This document shows positions 1 to 7,902 of a stretch of 64,000 nt of DNA, in pieces (positions within the stretch are counted from its first letter, which is position 1; each line of letters opens with the position of its first letter). The position numbers were made by a program, and so were the translations under genes. The notes below the pieces were generated by a model. The model saw nothing but the letters and a program-made list of their open reading frames with translations, did no database searches and was not told where the DNA came from. Source of the DNA: Serratia sp. PL17 (GTDB lineage: Bacteria; Pseudomonadota; Gammaproteobacteria; Enterobacterales; Enterobacteriaceae); the NCBI RefSeq assembly GCF_017832355.1, contig NZ_JAFIBY010000001.1, positions 744,001 to 808,000 of the forward strand, in the 5' to 3' direction.

Positions 1-317
1 ACATCCTGCTGCACGCGCCAAACGGCGGCAAGGACTCGGTGCAGATCCTGCCGTTCAGCCAGATCTCGGCCAAGGATGAGTTTCTGGGCGTTAAAAGCGC
101 TACGCGTGACGATATCCTCGCCGCTCACCGCGTACCGCCGCAGCTGATGGGCGCCATGCCGGAAGGTAACGGCACGTTTGGTGATGTGGAGAAGGCGGCG
201 AGAGTGTTCGCCATCAACGAGCTGACGCCGATCATGGAAGCCATGAAGCATGTCAACGACTGGATGGGGGAGGAGGTGATCCGCTTCAACCCGTATGCGT
301 TGCTGAACGCAGACTAA
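1..317 (+). CDS. P2 gpQ-like phage portal protein, C-terminal part
   Basis: Partial gene; the reading frame enters at base 3 and about 104 C-terminal codons are present. The motifs AHRVPPQLMG and FGDVEKAARVF are hallmarks of the P2-type portal family (phage_portal of gpQ type), which forms the dodecameric DNA channel of the capsid vertex and docks the terminase. It ends at a TAA just before the cos region and converges with the cargo gene on the other strand, as in P2 where Q is the first gene of the right-hand packaging operon. The rest of the gene is outside the window, so intactness cannot be judged. Confidence 0.9.
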   Translation, partial: ILLHAPNGGKDSVQILPFSQISAKDEFLGVKSATRDDILAAHRVPPQLMGAMPEGNGTFGDVEKAARVFAINELTPIMEAMKHVNDWMGEEVIRFNPYALLNAD

Positions 318-558
318 CCCCATCGCTGCAGCATGGCCGCCGCCGTCTACGGTGGCCACCTCCCTATTGTTCGACCTCATTCCATCCGATCTAACGCTGG
401 CATTCACAGCATCAATCTTTTTGCCGTCACCAGCCGCGCTATGTGGCCCTCTGGCGTGCTCGTAACGTATCACAGCGTCTACGCACCATCACAGTGCGCG
501 CTTCACAGCGGCCCGCTCATGAAGCACATAGCCCCCTCCCCATGACCCAACGCGCGCG

Positions 559-577
559 CTTACTCCCCCGCCTCGCC
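559..577 (-). other. cos-like site of the P2-like prophage
   Basis: Read on the minus strand the site starts GGCGAGGCGGGG, identical over 12 bases to the start of the P2 19-base cohesive end as I remember it; the remaining seven bases are similar but not identical. It lies between portal Q and the replication arm, where P2 has cos. The rest of the 318-711 interval is non-coding, pyrimidine-rich on the plus strand, and contains no gene I can support; it presumably holds the terminase recognition sequence. Confidence 0.7.
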
Positions 578-711
578 TGCGCGCCTCACACCCTCTTTTT
601 TGTGCAAAATCCAAAGTGGCTCGAAGCCGCATCAGTACTGGCGCAGGTTCGCAATGGGGAAGGTCTAATTATTGTGCAAAACTGTGCACGCTTTTGCATT
701 GCATTATTGGA

Positions 712-1929
712 TTAATTTGATATGGTTTCGTTGGTAATATTCGCTAAAAACATAGATATTATTGAGTCATAATCAATGACTAAGAGGTCAGGTCTGCCTC
801 GTAATGCTTGTTTCACTTCTTCATCGTTAGTATTTTCCATATTCCCAACTATTAGTATCTTTACTGGGTTGTTGGTTCTTACTCCATATTTTTCTTCGGC
901 ATGTTTCGCGTTTTCTTCAAACGTAAAATATTCCGCATAATTATCTAGTTGGGCTATCCCTTCGTTTACAGCGTCAATAAATCTTCTTCTGCGACGTTCT
1001 CCTTTTGTTAGATTCTGCTTATTGACTAATCCTTTTTTTAAATCACATATATCGTAAAAACCATCTTTTCTTTGAAGAAGAAAATCTGGGTTAATTGATT
1101 TGTCAGTATTATCAGGTGTTTTTTCTATCCAATTCAAAGTTGGTTCATATATTGACCTGGTGTGCCCAAGAGTGTTTAAGATAATGTCTTTATTTTCGTT
1201 AAGATAATCACCAATTGTAGTTTCATGTATTTCATTTCTTAGTATCATATTGTGCAGGTATGATATTTTTATACCTTTAAGATCTATGTCTTTGTTTATT
1301 TTTTGAATGCCAAGGATGGGATCTCCATCACTTGGGAATTCTAGGTATTCACTCAGGCTTTGCTGTAGTTCGTCTTCTGTTATTTCATTTCCGAATATTA
1401 GCATTTCATATATGTGTCGTGCTCTTAAAATGCTGTCTCTACATGTAACTATCACCGTGTTTGATAATCTTGCTGTTAAGAAATCATCATTAAATGAAAA
1501 TGTGTTTTGTACATCTCGGTTTCCAAATATCTTTGTTTTGAACTTTTCTGTTATAGGGAATCTTTCTAATTCCTCTTCATTTGATTCATCGACGTTTGCG
1601 ATAAATATATTTATCAGTCCACTTCCTTTTCTTGCGAATTTAAATTTGGCATTGGAGTTTTCAATTTTTTCATAATAACTAACCAATTTTTCAAAACTTA
1701 ATTTAGAATATTTTTTTATTTTTAATGGGAAAGTTTTTTCAGATGCCCCGACTAATTCAACTGAGAATGCCTCGTCAGTTTTTGCGCATAAAATAGTGGT
1801 TGGGTAGAAAATTCCACCACGGCTTCCGTCTTCTGCGGCTAAATATCCATTATTATCAGCATCTCTGACATTTTTAAAATGCTGGTCTAATGCTCTTTTA
1901 CATATAATTGCGAATCTTTCAATTTCCAT
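712..1929 (-). CDS. Shedu-like (DUF4263) putative anti-phage nuclease
   Basis: 405 residues in an AT-rich gene that contrasts sharply with the GC-rich phage genes on both sides. The C-terminal half reads as a Shedu/DUF4263 PD-(D/E)XK domain: an LNENKDIILNTLG stretch, then PDFLL, then CDLKK (acidic residue-x-Lys), a helix with GIAQLDNYAEYF, and near the end VKILIVG and a VIDYDSII segment, in the order usual for SduA-like proteins. The N-terminal ~200 residues are unassigned and may be the sensing part. The gene occupies the cos-proximal spot that carries tin and old in P2, between gene A and Q, a known cargo position for defence genes. It is a lone gene with GGGGTAA upstream of the ATG. Nuclease activity is inferred, not seen. 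Confidence 0.7.
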   Translation of the reverse strand: MEIERFAIICKRALDQHFKNVRDADNNGYLAAEDGSRGGIFYPTTILCAKTDEAFSVELVGASEKTFPLKIKKYSKLSFEKLVSYYEKIENSNAKFKFARKGSGLINIFIANVDESNEEELERFPITEKFKTKIFGNRDVQNTFSFNDDFLTARLSNTVIVTCRDSILRARHIYEMLIFGNEITEDELQQSLSEYLEFPSDGDPILGIQKINKDIDLKGIKISYLHNMILRNEIHETTIGDYLNENKDIILNTLGHTRSIYEPTLNWIEKTPDNTDKSINPDFLLQRKDGFYDICDLKKGLVNKQNLTKGERRRRRFIDAVNEGIAQLDNYAEYFTFEENAKHAEEKYGVRTNNPVKILIVGNMENTNDEEVKQALRGRPDLLVIDYDSIISMFLANITNETISN

Positions 1930-2065
1930 TCATCGTTACCCCGGTGACAGTATATATGGTGCGTGGAAATATTCATGTTGGCAGAAAGAATCAAGCAATG
2001 GAAGTTTTATATGAGCAATGCTAGTGTTTTACGTGCAATTTTAATTATAATTATTCGGTGTGTTA

Positions 2066-4678
2066 TTACTTATTAATATATGCATAATTAACACGATAGT
2101 GGTTGACGGTTTTCTTGCGGAGATTTTGGAATGCTTGCTTAAATCGTGAAATTAGCTCACTGGAAGTTTTCTCATTTGTATGTAACACCTGATACAACAC
2201 ACCATCCAGCCCGGCACGGTAACACTTGTCTCCGATATTGACGGTTTCTCCCAAAACCAGACGGCGTAGTGCTGCGCGACTGATATTGATCCCAAGTGTG
2301 TAAGCGTAGTCATCCAGCTTTTCGATCAGTTCGTTATGCCGCGGCGACAGTGCGCGTTCTCCCTGTGTGGGTTGCCGGTTTTGCGGCCTATCGCTTAGTG
2401 TTTTCTGGCCCGGGTTTCTCAACCGCTTCAGTAACTCGCGCCGTTCCTTGTATCCCAATAACTTAAAATTGACGCTTTGGGGCTCTTCATGTGTGGCAAT
2501 TCCCGCCCCTGAACTGTTCGGATATTGTTCAATGGGACAGTTATTGCCACTAGTCCAAGGGGCGGAAGGGCCGCCCTGACGGTCAAGGTCAACCCCGACG
2601 CGATCGCCGCCTATGGCGTCGGTCGCTACGTTCGGGGCGTTGCTATCGGTCTTGCGTACCATTTTCCAATCACCGACATGGGTGCAGATACGGGAGTTAG
2701 TGCCCAGGCGCGGTGACCAGATGCCATAAATTTGCGTGCAGTGATCGCCGTAATCGTTTGGTGTTTCTGATGAGGTGTAAGCGGTGCGGACAATGTGGTA
2801 CTTGCGCGGGATCAGTACACCACCTTGCTTGCTGATGTATGTGGCGAAACAACCGGCATCGGCAGCAGATAACACATCGTCAACGGCTTTGTCGTTGATA
2901 CGCGGGGTCTTACGTCCGGTCACGCCCTTGCGCGACATCTGCCCGGCGAGCAACCGCAGTTCGCGGTAAGCCTGGCGGGAAGGAATGCCAAAAAAGCGGA
3001 ACTGTTGCACGCGGTGAAGCGATGCCCAGGCGGTGACGTTCTCCACCGTATCTTTAAGGGATTTACCCGTTTCTTTGCTGACGGTATCTTTCAGCCCGCG
3101 ACCGTCGATATTCTTGCTGACGTACTTGGCTATATAGCTGGTCGGGCTGCCTTTGCTTTTGGTGATAAGCTCAACGTCAAAGCGCGGTTTGATGTTTTTA
3201 CCCAGGCCCGACCCAAGCTCAGCTCTATCTATACGAATGGCGAAATTTCGCATGATAGAGGTGATCTTCTTGCGGTCCTTTTTGCGCATGAAGCAAAGCA
3301 GGTGCCAGTGGACTGTGCCGTCGTGGTGGGGTTCGGCTACGCGAAGGCCATACCAGCGTAAACTCTGACGGTGCAATGCCTTGCGGATACTGGCAAAAAG
3401 ATTTACCAGGTAATCACTGGTTTCACGCGGGGTGGTGTGATTCCACTTCGGATTGGGCATGCCACTCGATAGGGTCGCGTGATATTTCGATGGGCACGTG
3501 ATCGTATAGAAAACAGCACAATCACCGCGTATTTCCGCCAACTGCTCCAGCCCTTTGGCGCACGCCATCATTTCGTTGCGGCGATGCTTTGGATTGCTGT
3601 TGCTGGCGGTGATCACGTCTTCCATGGACAGGGTGACACCATCTTCGTTGACCAGCTCATGCGCCTTGAAAAATTCCATTGCTTTGCGGCGCTGCTCGCG
3701 CTTGTGCACCAGGGCATCCTGGCTGATGTAAACGGAAGAATGCTTGTGTACCAGGCAAACGGCGCGAAGTTGCGCTTCACGCCATTCGCAGCGCAGGTGC
3801 CATAATTTGCGATACCACCAATTTGCGCAGCGAAGACGGGCCAGTGCGCCGGGGATCAGATGGTAGGGGATTTCTGCCCTACGGGTGCCTTCATGCAGCA
3901 AGACATGATATGCGGGCGGTTGTACAGAAAGCCTGGCCGCTTCATTGGCAACCAGACGATAGAGATGCAATAAATCGTCCTGCAGAACATTGTCTTCATC
4001 AATGACGATCTCGGCATACAGCTCGATGAATCGCATATCCATATACGCGGCGACCTTCACGGCCAGCCCTTTAACGTCATCTTGCAGCAGCTCCGGCAGA
4101 TCTAGCAGGGCGTCCATGCCTTCGTGACGGGCCATATACCTATAACCAATAGTTTGCTGGCGGTTACGTACCGCCTCCAACCGTGCCAATTCGCTTTTGA
4201 CGATATCACGCAAAAACGTATTGGCCCGATCGTCGCCATGCTCCCGGCGAAGGTAATCAACCCGTTGCTGCAGCGGTTGCCGGATAAACTTTGGCTGAGC
4301 ACTCAGGTCAGCCTGCGCGGCCAGCGCCAGATCAAGTCGCTGCATTTCCTTAGCCAGTTTGACCTGGCTAAGGCGTTTATCCTGCATAAAGTCGCGCAGC
4401 TCTGGATCGCGCTCTTCGGTATTAAAGAATTTACTCCAAGCTGCCTCGGCCACGGCTTTTTCGTGTTCGGCAAGGTGGCGGCGTTCGTGAGCGTAAAGCG
4501 CGATGATGGCGGATAGTGATTGCGGGTCTGGTGTTTGTTGGGATGTCTCATTCAGACGAGGGTTAACTGCTGGGCGCGGTGCGTTCCAGGAGAAGGAAAG
4601 ATTTGAAGCAACCGCACCGCTGCCCGGATAGGGTAGCGGCGGGGATGGCTGGCGTCGTCCGTGTGCGTTATTCGTCAC
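2066..4678 (-). CDS. P2 gpA-like rolling-circle replication initiator
   Basis: 870 residues. The HUH endonuclease core is visible: HWH at residues 457-459 within GTVHWHLLCF, and the paired tyrosines Y515 and Y519 in SYIAKYVSK. This is the two-tyrosine arrangement of P2 gpA, which nicks the origin inside its own gene and stays covalently bound to the 5' end during rolling-circle replication. The N-terminal half is charged and helical; the family is usually about 760-800 aa, so this is a slightly long member. The start codon overlaps the end of the methylase gene (ATGA), indicating translational coupling in the leftward early operon. No frameshift is seen. Confidence 0.92.
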   Translation of the reverse strand: MTNNAHGRRQPSPPLPYPGSGAVASNLSFSWNAPRPAVNPRLNETSQQTPDPQSLSAIIALYAHERRHLAEHEKAVAEAAWSKFFNTEERDPELRDFMQDKRLSQVKLAKEMQRLDLALAAQADLSAQPKFIRQPLQQRVDYLRREHGDDRANTFLRDIVKSELARLEAVRNRQQTIGYRYMARHEGMDALLDLPELLQDDVKGLAVKVAAYMDMRFIELYAEIVIDEDNVLQDDLLHLYRLVANEAARLSVQPPAYHVLLHEGTRRAEIPYHLIPGALARLRCANWWYRKLWHLRCEWREAQLRAVCLVHKHSSVYISQDALVHKREQRRKAMEFFKAHELVNEDGVTLSMEDVITASNSNPKHRRNEMMACAKGLEQLAEIRGDCAVFYTITCPSKYHATLSSGMPNPKWNHTTPRETSDYLVNLFASIRKALHRQSLRWYGLRVAEPHHDGTVHWHLLCFMRKKDRKKITSIMRNFAIRIDRAELGSGLGKNIKPRFDVELITKSKGSPTSYIAKYVSKNIDGRGLKDTVSKETGKSLKDTVENVTAWASLHRVQQFRFFGIPSRQAYRELRLLAGQMSRKGVTGRKTPRINDKAVDDVLSAADAGCFATYISKQGGVLIPRKYHIVRTAYTSSETPNDYGDHCTQIYGIWSPRLGTNSRICTHVGDWKMVRKTDSNAPNVATDAIGGDRVGVDLDRQGGPSAPWTSGNNCPIEQYPNSSGAGIATHEEPQSVNFKLLGYKERRELLKRLRNPGQKTLSDRPQNRQPTQGERALSPRHNELIEKLDDYAYTLGINISRAALRRLVLGETVNIGDKCYRAGLDGVLYQVLHTNEKTSSELISRFKQAFQNLRKKTVNHYRVNYAYINK

Positions 4679-5541
4679 TCGGAGTTACCTGTCCCTATCT
4701 TTTGATACCAGCCGATACCGGTATCTTGTGATCTCATGGTTGCGATGATCTCGCCAGCGTTTGCACGGCTGGCAGCTTTAGCGCTGACCGACCGGCGGGC
4801 AGTGAGCGTGGTGATAGCAAAATCGGAGTACAGCGCCTTGGCTGTGTCTGTCTCGCTGTTCGACGCTACGACGTGGCGGCCGCGTTTAGCGGCGATGCGC
4901 AGCATGCGGGCCAGCTTTTGCTGCTGCTCATTGGTAAAGCCGTCGGTGTGATAATTGGTGAAGTTGGCGGTGGCGCTGGCTGGGATGTAAGGCGGATCGC
5001 AATAAATCACGTCGCCGGCCTGGGCCATCCTAATCGCTTCCGGGAAGGTACAGCACAGGAAAATCGCTTTCTTTGCCTGCGCCTTTTCCGCGAAGGCTCT
5101 GATCTCGTCCTCTGGAAAGTAGGGCGCCTTTCGATGACCGAACGGCGAATTAAACTCGCCGCTCAGGTTATAACGGCAAACACCGTTGAAGGTGTGGCGG
5201 TTCAGGTAAAGGAACTGCGCTGCACGGTAGATGAAATTGCTATCACAGCGCAGATTGAAGTCAGCGCGCACGCCGTAATAGCCCTCCTGATCCTGGTGTG
5301 CGTTGAACAGATGGCGCGCTTCGCGGATCAGCACCTCAGGATGGTTTTTGGCGACGTTGTGGAAGTTGATCAGATCGCTGTTGATATCGCACAGCAGATA
5401 ACTGTCATAGTCGGTATTGAGGAATACCGCACCGGAGCCGACGAACGGCTCAACCAGCCGTTTTCCTTCCGGCAGATGTTGGCGCAGTGTGTCGATGATA
5501 CGGGCTTTGCTGCCGAGCCATTTAAGGGCGGGCTTGTTCAT
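4675..5541 (-). CDS. dam: Dam-type adenine-N6 DNA methyltransferase
   Basis: 288 residues. The AdoMet-binding segment FVGSGAVF lies near residues 34-41 and the catalytic DPPY at 182-185; KWLGSKARI at the N terminus is the typical D12-class (Dam) start. It probably methylates adenine in GATC-like sites, either to mimic host methylation or to protect phage DNA. It sits between the small zinc-finger gene and gene A with 4-base overlaps on both sides, as in many P2-like prophages of Enterobacterales. Specificity cannot be read from sequence alone. Confidence 0.9.
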   Translation of the reverse strand: MNKPALKWLGSKARIIDTLRQHLPEGKRLVEPFVGSGAVFLNTDYDSYLLCDINSDLINFHNVAKNHPEVLIREARHLFNAHQDQEGYYGVRADFNLRCDSNFIYRAAQFLYLNRHTFNGVCRYNLSGEFNSPFGHRKAPYFPEDEIRAFAEKAQAKKAIFLCCTFPEAIRMAQAGDVIYCDPPYIPASATANFTNYHTDGFTNEQQQKLARMLRIAAKRGRHVVASNSETDTAKALYSDFAITTLTARRSVSAKAASRANAGEIIATMRSQDTGIGWYQKIGTGNSE

Positions 5542-5762
5542 GGGTTACCTCTGATATGTCGTGCTTTGGCTTCATGGATTTCCTGGCAGGTAACGCAGCG
5601 CGTTACGCCATGAACGAGAGCGTGGCGTGCTTCTGGTATCGGTGCATCGCAGGTTTCGCAAGTGAACGCAGAAGGCCCACATGGCTGTGGACGAGCGCTG
5701 GCGATTTGAGACTCAAGAACCAGTTGATGCCGCTCCTGAGCTATGTCGATTTGATCGGCCAT
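5538..5762 (-). CDS. TraR/DksA-family zinc-finger protein (P2 early protein)
   Basis: 74 residues beginning MADQIDIAQERHQ. I chose the start at 5762 because AGGAA lies about seven bases upstream and because the family starts with this helix; the longer frame only adds unrelated codons. The zinc finger CETCDAPIPEAR...CVTCQEIHE (C-x2-C ... C-x2-C) is of the TraR/DksA type, whose members bind the RNA polymerase secondary channel. P2-like phages carry such a gene (Orf82-like) upstream of A. It overlaps the methylase gene by four bases. Confidence 0.85.
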   Translation of the reverse strand: MADQIDIAQERHQLVLESQIASARPQPCGPSAFTCETCDAPIPEARHALVHGVTRCVTCQEIHEAKARHIRGNP

Positions 5763-5770
5763 TGTTGTTC

Positions 5771-5914
5771 CTAGTCGTAATTGCGCTGTTCTGGCGGCAA
5801 ACACTGCCGATTGAATGCACGGCAAAATTTGCAATAGCGGTAGATAACCCAGCCAACCAATCCCACGGAGATAACTGCCCAAACAGCAGCGAGTGAGAAG
5901 AAGAACGCCATCAT
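5771..5914 (-). CDS. Small phage membrane protein, hypothetical
   Basis: 47 residues: MMAFFFSLAAV, one strongly hydrophobic helix through VGLVGWVIYRY, then a basic Cys-containing tail ending PEQRNYD. The start ATG overlaps the TGA of the preceding gene (ATGA at 5911-5914), and the stop is eight bases before the zinc-finger gene's start, so it is part of the tightly packed early operon. I do not recognise a function. A single-span inner-membrane peptide is the only supportable description. Confidence 0.6.
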   Translation of the reverse strand: MMAFFFSLAAVWAVISVGLVGWVIYRYCKFCRAFNRQCLPPEQRNYD

Positions 5915-6111
5915 TGCGTTGTCTCCGGCTTGGTTTTGTTGGAGGAGGGGCGGCGAAGGTTTATCCAGTCTTTCAGCGCACTGAATACCTGGTCGCGGGA
6001 GGCTTTATCTGCCGCAAGGCGGTCAAGTTTGCTCTCTAACAGCTCGAGTAATTGCAACCGTTCAGAACTGCGTGCATTCATAAATGCTGTGTGTAATTCG
6101 TCATCGTGCAT
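5911..6111 (-). CDS. Hypothetical P2-like early protein
   Basis: 66 residues, largely one amphipathic helix (RLQLLELLESKLDRLAADKASRDQVFSALKDW read in parts), starting MHDDELHTAF and ending in a basic, polar tail. Comparable small helical proteins occupy this position upstream of the zinc-finger gene in P2-like prophages. GGAGGG is present upstream of the start on the minus strand. It overlaps the 47-residue membrane protein by four bases. No function is assigned. Confidence 0.6.
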   Translation of the reverse strand: MHDDELHTAFMNARSSERLQLLELLESKLDRLAADKASRDQVFSALKDWINLRRPSSNKTKPETTQ

Positions 6112-6181
6112 AATCCCTCCTGAATTTAGGGTGTGAGAATCCCGCCACCTTGAAGCGACATTTTGTAGAGAACGTTATTTT

Positions 6182-6220
6182 TATATTCCAGTGAGCACGC
6201 TAAGTACTCACTGGAATATA
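6182..6220. repeat. Perfect 14-bp inverted repeat in a gene-free interval
   Basis: TATATTCCAGTGAG at 6182-6195 is repeated as its exact reverse complement at 6207-6220, with an 11-base centre. It lies upstream of the leftward early genes (first start 6111) and of the rightward 31-aa gene (start 6435). There is no T-run, so an operator or structured leader fits better than a terminator. In the rest of the 6112-6434 interval I see only a second repeat, CATGCCCA/TGGGCATG at 6371-6405, and no gene. Confidence 0.6.
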
Positions 6221-6434
6221 TGCCGGTTTTTAACCATGCCGGCTCATGGGAAGGGCAATCTATTTATCTGCTCTATTGCAGCCCATGCTTTTATAAGGAC
6301 GCGACCAGATTTCAGTGATTGCCCTGAATGCTCCGGGATTACGCGCCCGGCCGCGTTGTGGTATCTTCGCCATGCCCACCACGTTCTGGCAGGAACATGG
6401 GCATGACAACCACCCACCACAAGAAGGAGCCTCT

Positions 6435-6530
6435 ATGGGCGACAACGACAATTCGCAATCTCGCGATAAATCCGATGACTTCCACGTGTTGCATAAACCT
6501 GAGCCACCGGAGGATGATGACGAGGAGTAA
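6435..6530 (+). CDS. 31-aa acidic peptide, partner of the downstream membrane protein
   Basis: 31 residues, MGDNDNSQSRD...PEPPEDDDEE, with 12 Asp/Glu and an acidic C-terminal tail. A good Shine-Dalgarno (AAGGAG) lies seven bases before the ATG. The stop codon is six bases before the ATG of the membrane protein, and the GAGGAG of its last codons is that gene's ribosome site, so the two are translationally linked. Not recognised. It could be a leader peptide or an acidic antidote or regulator of the basic membrane protein; this is inference only. Confidence 0.6.
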   Translation: MGDNDNSQSRDKSDDFHVLHKPEPPEDDDEE

Positions 6531-6536
6531 ATATTT

Positions 6537-7007
6537 ATGGCACAACAACCGACTGAATATGCTTTGCGTTTCCGCATTTGGTACAGCTATTGGCTGGAGG
6601 TGATGACAGAAACCATTAACCGCAGAATTGATCTTACGGCTAATGCTGTGATGCTTATTCTTGGCGCTGGTATTTTTGCTAACAGTGGGCTCAGTCAGTT
6701 GTTTGGCGCTATAGTTGCAATTATTAGTGGTATTCGAGTTGCCTTTCAGCATGGAAAGAAATCCGAAGCTGCGCGTCAGCAGGCTAAGCGATATCTTTCG
6801 CTTATTAACGAAATGCATAACCTCAGTGTTGATGAGATGAATGCGCGCGTTAATATGCTCGAAGAGTTTGACAGTAATGCTCTCTCCAGCCTTTTTAACC
6901 CGGCAAGAAATCGAGCTATGATTTCGCTTGGTAAAAAGAAGCATCATGAAAAACTCTCCATTGTTGAACGTCTCGTTTCTGCTCTTGCTGGCGGCGTACC
7001 GCGTTAA
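6537..7007 (+). CDS. Two-helix membrane protein, SLATT-like
   Basis: 156 residues. A short N-terminal segment (RFRIWYSYWLE) is followed by two predicted membrane helices at about residues 32-48 and 52-67, then a basic cytosolic helix AFQHGKKSEAARQQAKRYLSLINEM and a charged C-terminal region. Two helices followed by a Lys/Arg-rich amphipathic helix ending in a YxxLxxxI-like pattern is the layout of SLATT domains, predicted pore-forming effectors in conflict systems. The gene runs against the leftward early operon, as expected for a lysogenic-conversion gene. The SLATT assignment is by pattern only and could be wrong. Confidence 0.55.
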   Translation: MAQQPTEYALRFRIWYSYWLEVMTETINRRIDLTANAVMLILGAGIFANSGLSQLFGAIVAIISGIRVAFQHGKKSEAARQQAKRYLSLINEMHNLSVDEMNARVNMLEEFDSNALSSLFNPARNRAMISLGKKKHHEKLSIVERLVSALAGGVPR

Positions 7008-7014
7008 ACCTTTC

Positions 7015-7083
7015 CCCATTTGAGAGCGCACCCCGTGACGCCAGTCACCCACCGTTAATGGAAGGGATGCACTCTCAGATGGG
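7015..7083. repeat. 16-bp inverted repeat downstream of the SLATT-like gene
   Basis: CCCATTTGAGAGCGCA at 7015-7030 pairs with TGCACTCTCAGATGGG at 7068-7083 (14 of 16 positions), enclosing 37 bases. It begins eight bases after the stop of the membrane protein gene. It could be a factor-independent transcription end without a T-run, an RNA-stability element, or a boundary scar of the cargo cassette. Confidence 0.5.
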
Positions 7084-7098
7084 CCGGGTTAACCCGGC
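7083..7098. terminator. GCCGGGTTAACCCGGC palindrome between convergent genes
   Basis: A perfect 16-bp palindrome (six-base stem, TTAA loop) lies directly after the stop codon of the leftward gene at 7099 and next to the inverted repeat that follows the rightward cargo gene. It is probably a shared transcription end for the convergent genes, although neither strand shows a long T-run. Confidence 0.4.
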
Positions 7099-7362
7099 TC
7101 ATGCAGATAATCTAGGTTGCGGAATATCACCGTTATTGCAGCGCATGATCAAACGATCGATAACTGCGGCTGCAGGGCCATCGCCAGCGGCTTCTGCGGT
7201 GCTCAGTAAACCGGTCAGGCCAATACACAGGCGGAAAGCGTAATCGTTCAGTGATACCTGGCGAACCTCTGGCGCGGCGGCGGTCGCCATCTGCAAGTTG
7301 GCCGTTTTGGTGTGGTAGTGCTGCAGGAGCTCCTCAATGAGGATCTTGTAAGGCTGTTTCAT
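7099..7362 (-). CDS. Hypothetical phage early protein
   Basis: 87 residues beginning MKQPYKILIEELLQHYHTKT, with a helical middle (LNDYAFRLCIGLTGLLSTAEAAGDGP) and a polar end. No catalytic motif is seen. The start overlaps the end of the upstream gene by four bases (7359-7362), so it belongs to the leftward early operon following cox. Genes of this size are found at this place in P2-like prophages of Serratia and relatives; I do not assign a function. Confidence 0.6.
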   Translation of the reverse strand: MKQPYKILIEELLQHYHTKTANLQMATAAAPEVRQVSLNDYAFRLCIGLTGLLSTAEAAGDGPAAAVIDRLIMRCNNGDIPQPRLSA

Positions 7363-7571
7363 TTTCTTCCCCGAGCTTTGACCATGTTGTCGACTGTGCG
7401 CATGGCTTCCGCCAATGCGAAATCACGACCGAAATAATCCCCGTTGCTCATCAGCTGGTAGGCCGTGCGGTTCGTTTCGCTATGGCGTGGGCACTTATGG
7501 ATAGTGAACCCGCGGTAGACGAACGTGTGCTTCGAGAGCTGGATTAGGGCACGCGGCTGAATCTCCGTCAT
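7359..7571 (-). CDS. Hypothetical phage early protein
   Basis: 70 residues from the ATG at 7571, which has a strong GAGGAGGT ribosome site six bases upstream; an upstream TTG in the same frame lies within that site and is unlikely to be the start. The sequence TFVYRGFTIHKCPRHSETNRTAYQLM suggests a small beta-rich domain followed by a helix (FALAEAMRTVDNMVKARGRK). The ribosome site overlaps the stop of the Cox gene. Function unknown. Confidence 0.65.
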   Translation of the reverse strand: MTEIQPRALIQLSKHTFVYRGFTIHKCPRHSETNRTAYQLMSNGDYFGRDFALAEAMRTVDNMVKARGRK

Positions 7572-7582
7572 GAGCGACCTCC

Positions 7583-7852
7583 TCAAGAGCCCATATGCGC
7601 GACAAACTTCTCCGCGTGACGTTTGGCATTCAGGTAGATGGCGTAAAGATTGACCCGGCGCTTGGCGCCTGGACGAGCTTGTAAAATTGGTAGGGCGCCG
7701 GTGTCTGCCTGAGTGCGGATCGTCTGCGGATTCTTACCAATGCGGCGCGCGTAGTCAGAGATAGATTCCTCTAGCAGGTCACCGAATGGGTAATCTGCAG
7801 GTAATTGATTTTCCCTCACTCCAATCACCTTTTTTTGTCGGTTTTTGTTCAT
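7583..7852 (-). CDS. Cox-family phage regulator/excisionase
   Basis: 89 residues from the ATG at 7852 (AAGGGT upstream; an in-frame GTG at 7873 is less likely). A winged-helix/HTH segment SDYARRIGKNPQTIRTQADTGALPI is followed by VNLYAIYLNAKRHAEKF, matching the layout of P2 Cox (AKLIGKSTGAVRRMIDKGKLPV, then a C-terminal helix). P2 Cox represses the lysogenic promoter and acts as excisionase with Int. Position supports this: first leftward gene, divergent from the C-type repressor. Confidence 0.75.
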   Translation of the reverse strand: MNKNRQKKVIGVRENQLPADYPFGDLLEESISDYARRIGKNPQTIRTQADTGALPILQARPGAKRRVNLYAIYLNAKRHAEKFVAHMGS

Positions 7853-7902
7853 AGTGATACCCTTTAAGATCACGCAATTTTCGTTGTTTTAGGGTGCTTG
7901 TA

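Noticed and set aside
6339-7052. 237-codon frame on the minus strand
   Set aside because: It is a shadow of the SLATT-like pair, which has ribosome sites and hydrophobic helices in the plus frame.
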